DNA of 64,000 bases. It comes from CAVZMO01 sp963776195 (GTDB lineage Bacteria; Nitrospirota; Thermodesulfovibrionia; Thermodesulfovibrionales; SM23-35). The translations under genes were made by a program, and so were the position numbers. Shown here piece by piece: positions 36,951 to 45,913 of the stretch. Position 1 is the stretch's first letter, and every line of letters begins with the position of its first letter. Location: the NCBI GenBank assembly GCA_963776195.1, contig CAVZMO010000001.1:1-64000 (forward strand), given 5' to 3'. Under the pieces are notes generated by a model, which saw nothing but the letters and a program-made list of their open reading frames with translations, searched no databases and was not told the DNA's origin.

Positions 36951-38411
36951 ATGACGAGACGAATTACGATAGACCCGGTTACACGGCTTGAGGGTCACGG
37001 CAAGATAGAGATCTTCCTTGACGATAAAGGAGACGTGGAGAAGGCCTATTTCCAGGTGCCGGAACTTAGGGGATTTGAGGTTTTTTCTGTCGGACGTCCT
37101 GCAGAGGAAATGCCGAGGATAACACCGAAGATCTGTGGAGTATGTCCTACCACCCACCATATATGTTCCACAAAGGCCCTGGATGATCTCTTCAAGGTCG
37201 AGCCTACTCCGGTCGCAAAGAAATTGAGGGAGTTGATGTATTCCGCCTTTATGCTCGAAGACCACATGCTGCATTTCTTCTTCCTCGGAGGACCGGATTT
37301 TGTTGTCGGTCCGTCGGCGCCACCTGCCGAGAGGAATATCCTCGGAGTCATTGCCAAGGTAGGACTCGAGATCGCGGGAAAAGTAATCAACATGCGAAAA
37401 GAGTGTCGTGACATTATTACCTACTTCGGCGGGCGAGTGATACACCCGGTCTGCGGTCTGCCCGGCGGTATCTCGAAGCCGCTCACCGAAGACATGAGAC
37501 ATAAAATTGTGGAAGTGGCAAAGCACGGGGTTGAATTCGCACAATTTGCCTTGAAGATATTCGATGACGTTGTGCTGAAAAATAAGGATTACGTCGATCT
37601 CATCACAGGAGATGTATATAAACATGCCACTTACTACATGGGAATGGTGGACAAGAACAATAGAGTGAATTTTTATGATGGGGATGTCCGCGTTGTTACT
37701 CCCGAAGGCAAAGAATTTGCCAGATTCAAACCAAAGGAATATCTCGACCATATAGAAGAGCATGTTGAGACGTGGAGTTATATGAAATATCCCTATCTTA
37801 AGAAAGTTGGATGGAAAGGGTTTGTTGACGGCGCGGACAGCGGAGTGTACCGCGTCGCGCCGTTGGCCAGATTGAATGTTTCTGACGGCATGGCGACTCC
37901 TTTGGCTCAGGACGAATACGAAAGGATGTACGGGACTCTCGGGGGAAAACCTGCGCACAATACCCTGGCTTTTCACTGGGCGAGATTAATCGAAGCCCTA
38001 TACGCCGCGGAACGCATGCTCGAACTCGCAGAGGACAAAGACATTACCGATCCGAAGATAAGAAATATCCCAACTTCAATACCCGAGGAGGGCATTGGTA
38101 TCGTAGAAGCACCGCGCGGTACTCTCATTCACCATTATAAGACCGACAAAAAAGGGATCATAACCGAAGCTAACCTGATTGTTGCAACGGTAAATAATGC
38201 AGCAGCAATCTGCATGTCCATCGAAAAAGCTGCAAGAGGTCTTATAAAAGGAGGCAAAGTTTCTGAAGGACTTCTCAATATGATCGAAATGGCATTCCGT
38301 GCTTATGACCCCTGCTTCGCCTGCGCTACGCATACTCTGCCCGGGAAAATGTCTCTGTTTCTCAATATACGGGATAAACAAGGCGATATAATTCAGACCC
38401 TGCAAAGGTAA
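36951..38411 (+). CDS. mvhA: NiFe hydrogenase large subunit (MvhA-like)
   Basis: A 486-residue catalytic subunit. RLEGHGKIEI starts the protein; the L1 motif ends ICGVCPTTHH with two NiFe ligands and the L2 motif DPCFACATH supplies the other two Cys near the C-terminus. The extra C-terminal ~20 residues after the His are removed in maturation by a protease in related enzymes. It oxidises H2 in the MvhAGD-HdrA complex. Cys, not selenocysteine, is present at the last ligand positions. Confidence 0.94.
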   Translation: MTRRITIDPVTRLEGHGKIEIFLDDKGDVEKAYFQVPELRGFEVFSVGRPAEEMPRITPKICGVCPTTHHICSTKALDDLFKVEPTPVAKKLRELMYSAFMLEDHMLHFFFLGGPDFVVGPSAPPAERNILGVIAKVGLEIAGKVINMRKECRDIITYFGGRVIHPVCGLPGGISKPLTEDMRHKIVEVAKHGVEFAQFALKIFDDVVLKNKDYVDLITGDVYKHATYYMGMVDKNNRVNFYDGDVRVVTPEGKEFARFKPKEYLDHIEEHVETWSYMKYPYLKKVGWKGFVDGADSGVYRVAPLARLNVSDGMATPLAQDEYERMYGTLGGKPAHNTLAFHWARLIEALYAAERMLELAEDKDITDPKIRNIPTSIPEEGIGIVEAPRGTLIHHYKTDKKGIITEANLIVATVNNAAAICMSIEKAARGLIKGGKVSEGLLNMIEMAFRAYDPCFACATHTLPGKMSLFLNIRDKQGDIIQTLQR

Positions 38412-38483
38412 TATTATCGATATTCAATGTTGATATTGTGAACGATTTCTGTAAAAATATTCCGAAAAAGGAGGTAGTGTATT

Positions 38484-38708
38484 ATGCCAACAGTAACATT
38501 AGATTGCCTGGGCCTCAGATGCCCACAACCGATACTGAAGATAGCCGCAAAATCGGCTGAGTTGAAAGCGGGTGATATTCTGGAAATAACCGCAGACTGC
38601 CCTACATTCGAAAAGGATGTCCGTCAGTGGTGTGAGAGAACGAAGAAGACACTCATGTGGGTGAAAGACGAAGGAGGCATGAAGAGGCGTTGCCAGATAC
38701 AGTTTTAA
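38484..38708 (+). CDS. TusA/SirA-family sulfur carrier protein
   Basis: A 74-residue TusA-family protein: LDCLGLRCPQPILKIAAK with the conserved Cys-Pro-x-Pro motif, then AGDILEITADCPTFEKDVRQ and a C-terminal strand. Such proteins relay persulfide sulfur. AGGAGG before ATG 38484 sets the start. Its place after the mvh genes resembles the co-occurrence of TusA-like proteins with Hdr-type complexes in sulfur metabolism. Confidence 0.9.
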   Translation: MPTVTLDCLGLRCPQPILKIAAKSAELKAGDILEITADCPTFEKDVRQWCERTKKTLMWVKDEGGMKRRCQIQF

Positions 38709-38738
38709 TATCGAGCGGCATCATATAGGGACAACTAA

Positions 38739-40906
38739 ATGAATCTCATAAAAAACTTGTCGGTAGGGAAAAAAATATCTTTGAGCTTCGGTTTCTTATT
38801 CCTTGTAATCCTGATTCTCGGGATTTTCTGGCAAAGAGGGATCGTAATTTTAAAAGATATCGAATGGAAAAAAAATGATTTAATCGAACTTAAGGAAAAA
38901 CTTCGGGAGATGCAGGTAGTCCATTACCAATGGGTGGATTCACTGAGAGAAACGGTAAGGAAAAAGGGCAAATTTGAGGGTGAACTCGATCCCAAACAGT
39001 GCGTCTTCGGTAAGTGGTATTACTCTTATAAATTACCCTATCCTGAACTGGAACCGCTGTTTAAAGCATTAGAAGAACCTCACAGAAGATTGCATCAATC
39101 GGGAGAGCCGGTGATAAAGGCTATAGAGCAAGGAAAAGCGGCGGAAGCAGAGAAGCTTTCCCTGCATATCCGGCAGGTGAATCTCCCTGAGCTTATGAAG
39201 GTATACGACCCGTTTCTGCAGGGAATCGGCGATATGTACGGGAAATACAAGTCGGAGTCGGAAAAATCTGTTCGAAAGCAGGGGCTCATTTCAAAGAGCA
39301 TCATATTCCTTTCCTTAATATCCGTTGTTGCATTAGCGATATTATTGACCAGAAATATTGTTAAGCCGTTAAAGAAGATCATGGGTACCGCCAACCAGAT
39401 TGCCGAAGGTGATATCCCGGATATGACATATGCAAAGATCGGGAAAGATAATAAGGATGAGATTGCGCAGATGGAATATGCATTTACAAGGATGACGATG
39501 TCATTAAAAGAGTTGGCAAAGACGGCCGAAAAGATAGCTTCGGGGGATTTGGATACTGCGGTGAAAATACGGTCGGAGAAGGATATCCTTGCGAATGCCA
39601 TCGCAAAAATGGTCGAGAACCTTAAACAGAGTGTTGAAGAACTGCACACGAACTCGATGAATCTTGCCCTGGGGATGAGCGATTATTTCAGTGTGATTTC
39701 GGAGTTGGCCCTCGGCAAACTCGATGTGAAGGCGCCCGAGGATACCGGTGATGACCTGTTGAACCAACTGGGGAAGGTGACGAACGGCATGATCGCCGAG
39801 TTTCAAAAACTGGCCGAATGCATTGAAGAAGTAAGAAACGGCAATATGGATGTCACGGTGCATGTCCGGTCCGATAAAGATTCCCTTGGGATAGGCTTCC
39901 AGCATATGCTCGATCACCTGCGGGAGACCTCGGAGGAACTGCATACGGCATCTATGAACCTCGCCATGGGCCTGACAGACTACTTCATGGTCCTCCAGCA
40001 GGTTGCGGCGGGCGATTTAACAATCAATGCGAACGAAGATACCGGAGACGATTTGTTGAATCAACTCGGCAAGGCCACAAACGCGATGATCTCTTCGCTG
40101 AAAGACCTGACCGTAAGAGTCCGTGAACAGGCGGACCTTCTGGCAAGTTCCGCGAATTCTATGGCAACTGTTACAAAACAGTCGACGAGAGCACTGTCCG
40201 AGCTCTCATCGGCTATTTCCCTGATATCATCGGCTTCGTCTTCTGTTGCTGAGAGTTCTCGAGGAGCGTCTGAATCATCTCAAGCTGCTAATGATTCGAC
40301 TCAGAAAGGTAATGACTTGATGCAGAAACTCTCGGAAAAGACGAAGATGCTCCAGGATGCAACCGATAGGTCCGTTGATGTCATGAAAGGGCTTACGGCC
40401 CATTCATCCGAGATCGGACAGATAGTGAATGTGATAACAAAAATAGCTTTCCAGACAAACCTCTTATCGTTGAATGCCGCAATCGAAGCGGCAAGAGCAG
40501 GTGAGTCAGGGCATGGGTTTGCCGTAGTTGCCGATGAGGTCAGGAAGCTCGCAGAGAGTTCGGCAAATTCCGCCCGTGAAATATCGAAGATAATCAAAGA
40601 GGTCCAGAATGAAACAGAAGAGGCAATGAAATCTGTCCAGGAAGGGAAAAAGAGATGCAATCCGGCGCAGAACTGATAGGAGAGATCAGACAGCAGTTTA
40701 CGGGGATTGCATCGCAGGCGAGAAATATCGTCAAGCAGATAGAGAATATAGCCGCCTCAGCAGCGGAGACCGCTTCCTCTGCGGAAGAGGCGTCAGCTTC
40801 CTCGGAAGAACAGACAGCGGCCATGGAGGAGCTTTCGGCCTCAGCTTCACAACTGTCAAGCACCGCGCAGATTCTCCAGGATACCATGGAACGCTTCAAG
40901 GTGTAA
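38739..40906 (+). CDS. methyl-accepting chemotaxis protein with periplasmic CZB-like domain, frame broken near 40654
   Basis: TM1 at about residues 13-32 and TM2 at 186-206 enclose a periplasmic domain with His62, Trp65, Cys88 in QCVFGKWYY, His115 and His119: the ligand pattern of a CZB (zinc-binding) domain, which is usually cytoplasmic. Several HAMP-like segments follow, two with EDTGDDLLNQLGK..N repeated, then the signalling hairpin (LNAAIEAARAGESGHGFAVV). The frame breaks at GGGAAAAAGAG: adding one A restores QEGKKEMQSGAELI and the final helix to 40906. A homopolymer error is likely. Confidence 0.9.
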
Positions 40907-40910
40907 TTTT

Positions 40911-42119
40911 TTGCAAAAATTAATTAAAGACTTAATACAGAAGAACAATACAAAAATTCTCCTCATAGTCCTTGACGGACTCGGAGGTCTTCCTGTAGAC
41001 GGAAATACGGAACTGGACATTGCAAACAAGCCGGACCTCGATGCACTTGCGGCCGGGTCCGCATGCGGTCTTCACGTTCCCGTCGGACTCGGAATAACTC
41101 CGGGAAGCGGACCGGGCCACTTATCCCTCTTTGGTTACGATCCCATTGAGTGGCAGATAGGGAGAGGGGTACTTGAAGCGCTCGGCCTCGGGGTAGAGCT
41201 GAAGAAGACCGATATTGCCATCCGGGTTAATTATGCCACCATCGGGAACGGCATTATTACGGACAGGCGCGCCGGAAGGATTCCTACGGATGAAAGCAGA
41301 AAGATTACCGAAAGACTTCGGGAAAAGATCCGGAAGATAGAGGACGTAGAAGTAATCTTCAGCGCCGGTATGGAGCACCGTTTTGCCGCTGTACTCAGAT
41401 TCCCTGAACCATTGCCCCGGGGTTCAGCCGCAATAAAAGATACAGACCCGCAAAAGGAAGGGGTGACACCTATCGCTGTCACTCCTGAAACGCCGCAGGC
41501 CGGGAAGGTTTCGATCGTTGTGGAGAAATTAATATCGAATATTACGGATATCATAAGAAATGAGCCAAAGGCGAACTACGTCCTCCTCCGCGGGTTTTCA
41601 CAGGTGCCCGATATCCCTCAGTTTGAGGAAGTCTATGGGCTGAGGTCTCTTTGCATCGCTGTATATCCCATGTATCGCGGTCTTGCACGTCTCCTAGGAA
41701 TGGAAGCGCCTGCTTTGCAAGGGGATATTAAAGAGGAAATAGCGTTCCTGAAAAAGCACTATAACGATTATGACTTTTTCTTCCTCCATGTGAAGAAGAT
41801 GGATTCGTACGGCGAGGATGGAAATTTTAACGGGAAGGTCTCAAAGATCGAAGAATTCGATAAGGCCCTGCCGGAAATACGGAGTCTTAACCCCGATGTC
41901 GTGATAATAACAGGAGACCATTCTACGCCTTCTCTCATGAAAAGCCATAGCTGGCATCCCGTTCCCGTCCTTATAAATTCACCATATGTCCTCGGTAAAA
42001 CCTGCAAGACCTTTTCCGAAAGAGAATGCATAAAAGGTGAACTGGGGATATTCCCTACGGTAAACCTTATGTCTTTAGCCCTAGCCAATGGCGGCCGGCT
42101 CAAGAAGTTCGGCGCATAG
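40911..42119 (+). CDS. apgM: cofactor-independent phosphoglycerate mutase, ApgM type
   Basis: A 402-residue alkaline-phosphatase-superfamily mutase (2- and 3-phosphoglycerate interconversion). LLIVLDGLGGLP at the N-terminus binds metal; LTPGSG-like ITPGSGPGHLSLFGYDP carries the phosphorylated Ser; RVNYATIG, IFSAGMEHRFA and VVIITGDHSTPSLMKSHSWH complete the metal ligands. TTG 40911 is the start in the frame; an internal start is possible. It lies 4 bp after the chemoreceptor gene but is functionally unrelated. Confidence 0.92.
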   Translation: MQKLIKDLIQKNNTKILLIVLDGLGGLPVDGNTELDIANKPDLDALAAGSACGLHVPVGLGITPGSGPGHLSLFGYDPIEWQIGRGVLEALGLGVELKKTDIAIRVNYATIGNGIITDRRAGRIPTDESRKITERLREKIRKIEDVEVIFSAGMEHRFAAVLRFPEPLPRGSAAIKDTDPQKEGVTPIAVTPETPQAGKVSIVVEKLISNITDIIRNEPKANYVLLRGFSQVPDIPQFEEVYGLRSLCIAVYPMYRGLARLLGMEAPALQGDIKEEIAFLKKHYNDYDFFFLHVKKMDSYGEDGNFNGKVSKIEEFDKALPEIRSLNPDVVIITGDHSTPSLMKSHSWHPVPVLINSPYVLGKTCKTFSERECIKGELGIFPTVNLMSLALANGGRLKKFGA

Positions 42120-42129
42120 AAGCATTATA

Positions 42130-42765
42130 ATGGGTCTTGAAAGCAGGGTCCCGGTCAGCAGAGGAAATAATCAAGGCAAAAATACTGCTGCTTTCCCGGA
42201 ATTTACTTCAGGCGGTAATGATCTAATAATTCACTTTATTTTTGATACAATGCCTGTTGGGGTTATTGTCCTGAATCGCAAAACAGACATGGTTTACTTC
42301 AACAAACAGGCCACGCTTTTCCTCAATCGTTTTGAGCTCCCGGAAGAGATAACAACTGTAAGCAAAAGAATCTTTGACGCAATCGACAGTTCAAAACTCA
42401 GGGAATTATTTCCGGGAGAGATTTATTTGACAAAAAAGTTTGAGGGTTCCCCAAATAACTGGATCTTCAGGCTTTCAATATTTGAGAGCTCCAACCCTAC
42501 TATCGTTGTTTTCATCGTAGAGGATAAGATTTCTCATAAATTAGATATTAATACCATGAGACAACAGTATCGCCTCACGCGGAGGGAGACGGATATTCTC
42601 AGGAGGGTGCTGGACGGCTTAAAAAATGTTGAAATCTCGAAGGAACTTAAGATCACAGAACAGACGGTAAAAGATCATCTCAGTAATATTTATGTAAAAT
42701 TTGGTGTCGAGAATAGATTTTCTCTTCTTCGTTCCCTTTTGAGCACCGCTAATATTCAGTCCTGA
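42130..42765 (+). CDS. LuxR-type regulator with a PAS-like domain
   Basis: A 211-residue regulator from ATG 42130; the longer frame overlaps apgM. A PAS-like domain (FDTMPVGVIVLNRKTDMVYF, NKQATLFLNRFELPE) precedes a GerE/LuxR HTH (YRLTRRETDILRRVLDGLKN, VEISKELKITEQTVKDHLSN). No receiver domain or kinase is adjacent. It may control the cytochrome gene downstream, whose upstream region has a palindrome. Confidence 0.85.
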   Translation: MGLESRVPVSRGNNQGKNTAAFPEFTSGGNDLIIHFIFDTMPVGVIVLNRKTDMVYFNKQATLFLNRFELPEEITTVSKRIFDAIDSSKLRELFPGEIYLTKKFEGSPNNWIFRLSIFESSNPTIVVFIVEDKISHKLDINTMRQQYRLTRRETDILRRVLDGLKNVEISKELKITEQTVKDHLSNIYVKFGVENRFSLLRSLLSTANIQS

Positions 42766-43075
42766 TAAGTAATGCATTTCATAGTACGCTGCAATCTGAA
42801 AATTTGCCGCCCCGGTTAATTGCCGTATAACTTACACTCCCGTCTTCCAGTTATCGCAATGGAGTGCCTCCCGCAATGCCTGACTTTCAATCTTGCCTAT
42901 TAATGAAAGATTACGATTGTAAAAAAATAAATTTGCCTATCCCTACTCAGGTAGGATTGATTGTCTTGTGTTAATAACAAATAATTGAAAAGGCTGAGAA
43001 AAATATTTATGGATGAACAAAATTTGACCTTTAAACGGGCATATTGAATCAATGGTAAAAGATAGTGTTTTATAA
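42766..43075. other. regulatory gap between luxR-type gene and cytochrome gene
   Basis: 310 bp, A/T-rich in its right half. Holds the palindrome at 42942 and no gene. Confidence 0.4.
42942..42955 (+). promoter_or_regulatory. CCTAC-N4-GTAGG palindrome, candidate LuxR operator
   Basis: CCTACTCAGGTAGG is a perfect 5-bp inverted repeat with a 4-base centre, 120 bp before the cytochrome start and 176 bp after the LuxR gene. Similar short CTAC/GTAG palindromes precede genes controlled by LuxR-type PAS regulators in other bacteria, from memory. Function inferred. Confidence 0.35.
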
Positions 43076-43825
43076 ATGTTCATACTCATGAAACCTAAAT
43101 TACCGGTTAAGATTCTGAGTATCCCCGTCTTTTTAATGTTCACTTTTGAACCTTTAACCGTTAGCGCTTTTGCTGAAAAAGATAACCCCTGTCTGATCTG
43201 CCATGTGAATTTCAGGGAGCCTTCAAAAAATATCCATCCGGCATTGAACATAGGTTGTGATGCATGCCATTTTTCAGAACAAGGGAAGGAGCATCCAAAG
43301 CATAGGAATAGCATAAGACTCAGATACGATGTGCCTGACCTTTGTTACAAGTGCCATAAAGAATCCAAGTTTAAAGGTGAGAACATACACTCGCCTGTAT
43401 TCAGAGGGATGTGCACCGCCTGCCATAACGTCCATCAATCAGATTTCAAAAGTCTCCTTATCACCGAGCCTCCTGACCTTTGTTACAAGTGCCATTACAA
43501 GGAAAAATTCATAAAAAAGCATACCCACAAAGTTGCGTCAAATGCATGTGGAAGAAGATGCCATGATCCACATGCGAGTGATAGACCATACCTTTTATCA
43601 CAGGATGTAGAGACTACTTGTATAGGCTGCCATCGTGCTCAGGAAACAGGCAGGCATATATTGTCGCTTTCCAACGGTCGTATTCATCCAATCAAAGGAT
43701 TTCCATACCCGAATAAACCGAAAAAGGAGATGAATTGTGTGAGTTGCCATGATCCTCACGGTTCAAATTTCGCTAAATTATTCTCTTCAGGAAAAAAATG
43801 CAAGAAATGCCATAAATTTTATTAA
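43076..43825 (+). CDS. exported multiheme cytochrome c, nine haem sites
   Basis: A 249-residue protein with a signal peptide (VKILSIPVFLMFTFEPLTVS). I count eight CXXCH motifs (CLICH, CDACH, CYKCH twice, CTACH, CIGCH, CVSCH, CKKCH) and one CXXXCH (CGRRCH), in a doubled-CXXCH pattern as in electron-transfer cytochromes of the DmsE or octahaem type. Periplasmic electron carrier; the partner reductase is not in the window. The start may be Met5. Confidence 0.9.
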   Translation: MFILMKPKLPVKILSIPVFLMFTFEPLTVSAFAEKDNPCLICHVNFREPSKNIHPALNIGCDACHFSEQGKEHPKHRNSIRLRYDVPDLCYKCHKESKFKGENIHSPVFRGMCTACHNVHQSDFKSLLITEPPDLCYKCHYKEKFIKKHTHKVASNACGRRCHDPHASDRPYLLSQDVETTCIGCHRAQETGRHILSLSNGRIHPIKGFPYPNKPKKEMNCVSCHDPHGSNFAKLFSSGKKCKKCHKFY

Positions 43826-43863
43826 ACAATGTGTCACACGCTGTGTTGTGAGACTGAATAATA

Positions 43864-44337
43864 ATGAAAAAATTAGGACAAAAAACGGCAAATATATTTC
43901 TTTTATTTTTTCTCAGTCTCAATATTTTTTTAATTTTATCAGTGCCTGTTTATTCCTCTCAATGGTATTTTGCAGCCAGTGCCAAGAATAAATACTATTT
44001 TGTTAACACTGAAGCTGTAAGTATACATGACACAAATATAACTTTTTGGATAATGTATATGAATATAGCGATCGGGAAAGTTAGATCCATAAAAAGATGC
44101 ACAATAGACTGTGCAGTGGATATTGTTGCTGTAAGTGAAGTTTATAAATACGGTTTTAACGGTACCGTTTCAGGAGCAACTTCTTATACAGATAACCTTG
44201 AATGGTATGTTGTTCCAACTGACTCACCGACAGAATCCATTGAGAAACTTTTGTGCTCGGATGGTCAACCAAGAAGAAATATTAAGGAATATTTAATGAG
44301 ATTGTTTGGGGAAGTAAAACAACCGATACTGCCGTAA
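43864..44337 (+). CDS. exported protein, possibly Adhesin_E-like
   Basis: A 157-residue protein with a signal peptide (IFLLFFLSLNIFLILSVPVY) followed by SSQWYFAASAKNKYYFVNTE and WIMYMNIAIGKVRSIKRC. The short beta-rich pattern recalls the surface-adhesin E family (PF16747), but the match is weak. Two Cys in CTIDC may form a disulfide. The start 38 bp after the cytochrome suggests co-transcription. Confidence 0.5.
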   Translation: MKKLGQKTANIFLLFFLSLNIFLILSVPVYSSQWYFAASAKNKYYFVNTEAVSIHDTNITFWIMYMNIAIGKVRSIKRCTIDCAVDIVAVSEVYKYGFNGTVSGATSYTDNLEWYVVPTDSPTESIEKLLCSDGQPRRNIKEYLMRLFGEVKQPILP

Positions 44338-44475
44338 TTACTCTCCTGCGCTAATTACCGTTCGACAAATTCCGGGGCACCATACTTAATTCCACTTCTC
44401 TTTTCTGGTAGGCCGGGGTTTTTTGGTGATTATGCAATCTCCGGAGCTTACGATAAGAGAATTAGGGTATTATAA

Positions 44476-45909
44476 ATGTATATGGCAAATGACCGGATAT
44501 TAAAAATGAAACCGAGCCTTATCGACACCCACTGTCATCTTGAAATGGATGCCTTTAATCCTGATAGGGAGGAGGTTATCGGAAGAGCAAAAGACGCCGG
44601 CATAGAGGCGGTGATTACGATCGGCTCTGACCTGGAGGGAAATATCGGCGGAATTGAGCTGTCCCAAAAATACGATTTTATCTACTCGGCGGTGGGATTC
44701 CATCCCCATGATGCAAAGGATTTTACCGAGGAGATATTCGGAAGGATTAAAGAATGGGCCACCCCCCCCCATTTCCCCATTGGTGACGGGGGACAACAAG
44801 GGAGCAGGGTTGTCGCCGTCGGAGAGATCGGGCTCGATTACCATTATGACCATTCCCCCCGTGAGGTCCAGCAGGAAGTTTTTATAAAACAGCTGCAATT
44901 TGCTAAGGCGGCCAATCTCCCCGTGATCATCCATACCAGGGAGGCTAAGAAGGATACCCTGGATATTATCGAAAAAACCGGGGCGAACAAAGGCGTTTTC
45001 CATTGTTTCTCCGGCGATGCAGAGCTGGCGGAGCAGGCCATGAAACTGGGGTTTTTTATATCCATTGCGGGACCCGTCACCTTCAAGAACGCAAAAGGGC
45101 TGAAAGAGGTTGCAAAGACGATACCGGATGACTATCTTCTCATCGAGACGGATGCCCCGTACCTCACCCCTGAGCCTTTCAGGGGGAAAAGGAATGAACC
45201 TTCTTTCCTTGTTCATACCGCCAACGCCGTTGCAGAACTGAGACGTGTCGGACTCGAAGATATAGCGAGGATTACGACTCTGAACGCGAAACGTCTTTTT
45301 AGGATAGGGACGATATCCGAAAAAGGCGAGGTAGCCTATAAGATAAGGGACAATCTTTATCTCAACATTACAAACCGGTGTACGAATACTTGTTCTTTTT
45401 GTATACGATTCCACTCAGACTATGTGAAGGGCCATAATCTGAGATTGTCCGATGAGCCTACGGAAGAAGATATTAAAAATGCAATAGGCGCGGCACGTTA
45501 TAAAGAGGTTGTTTTCTGTGGCTACGGTGAACCGTTACTGCGGCTTGATCTTATTAAGAGCGTTGCAGCATGGATAAAGCAGAATAACGGTAAAGTCAGG
45601 ATAAATACGAACGGACACGGGAACCTGATATACGGAAGAAATATCCTGCCCGAGTTGCGGGGCATCGTCGACAGTATTTCCATAAGCCTCGATGCACATG
45701 ATGAAGAAACGTATAACGGGATCTGCAAACCTGCCTTCAAAAATGCCTTTCAAGGGGTCCTGGATTTTATAAAAGAGGCCCGGAAATTCATCCCGCATGT
45801 TCAGGTTACCGCTGTTTCTCTTGAGGGAGTAGACGTTGAGAGATGCAGAAGGATCGCGCAGGATTTAGGGGTAGAGTTCAGGCTCAGAGAGCTTGATGTA
45901 GTAGGTTAG
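44476..45909 (+). CDS. TatD-family hydrolase fused to a radical SAM domain
   Basis: A 477-residue fusion. Residues ~11-275 are TatD DNase-like (LIDTHCHLEMDAF, SAVGFHPHDAKDF, VVAVGEIGLDYHYDHS, VIIHTREAKKDT, VFHCFSGDAELAEQAM, IETDAPYLTPEP). The C-terminal 190 residues are a radical SAM domain: NRCTNTCSFCIRFHSDYV carries the CxxxCxxC motif, then FCGYGEPLLRLDLI and INTNGHGNLI. This matches the TatD-linked radical SAM architecture. A C/G-rich insertion (TPPHFPIGDGGQQGSR, 44761-44814) interrupts TatD just before VVAVGEIG. The start may be ATG 44506. Confidence 0.9.
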   Translation: MYMANDRILKMKPSLIDTHCHLEMDAFNPDREEVIGRAKDAGIEAVITIGSDLEGNIGGIELSQKYDFIYSAVGFHPHDAKDFTEEIFGRIKEWATPPHFPIGDGGQQGSRVVAVGEIGLDYHYDHSPREVQQEVFIKQLQFAKAANLPVIIHTREAKKDTLDIIEKTGANKGVFHCFSGDAELAEQAMKLGFFISIAGPVTFKNAKGLKEVAKTIPDDYLLIETDAPYLTPEPFRGKRNEPSFLVHTANAVAELRRVGLEDIARITTLNAKRLFRIGTISEKGEVAYKIRDNLYLNITNRCTNTCSFCIRFHSDYVKGHNLRLSDEPTEEDIKNAIGAARYKEVVFCGYGEPLLRLDLIKSVAAWIKQNNGKVRINTNGHGNLIYGRNILPELRGIVDSISISLDAHDEETYNGICKPAFKNAFQGVLDFIKEARKFIPHVQVTAVSLEGVDVERCRRIAQDLGVEFRLRELDVVG

Positions 45910-45913
45910 AGGT

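Noticed and set aside
36876..37976. 366-codon reverse frame
   Set aside because: Antisense to the hydrogenase large subunit; no protein-like features.
36951..38411. Selenocysteine in the hydrogenase or MvhD
   Set aside because: All ligand positions are read as Cys with no in-frame TGA.
44500..45414. 304-codon reverse frame
   Set aside because: Antisense to the TatD-radical SAM fusion.
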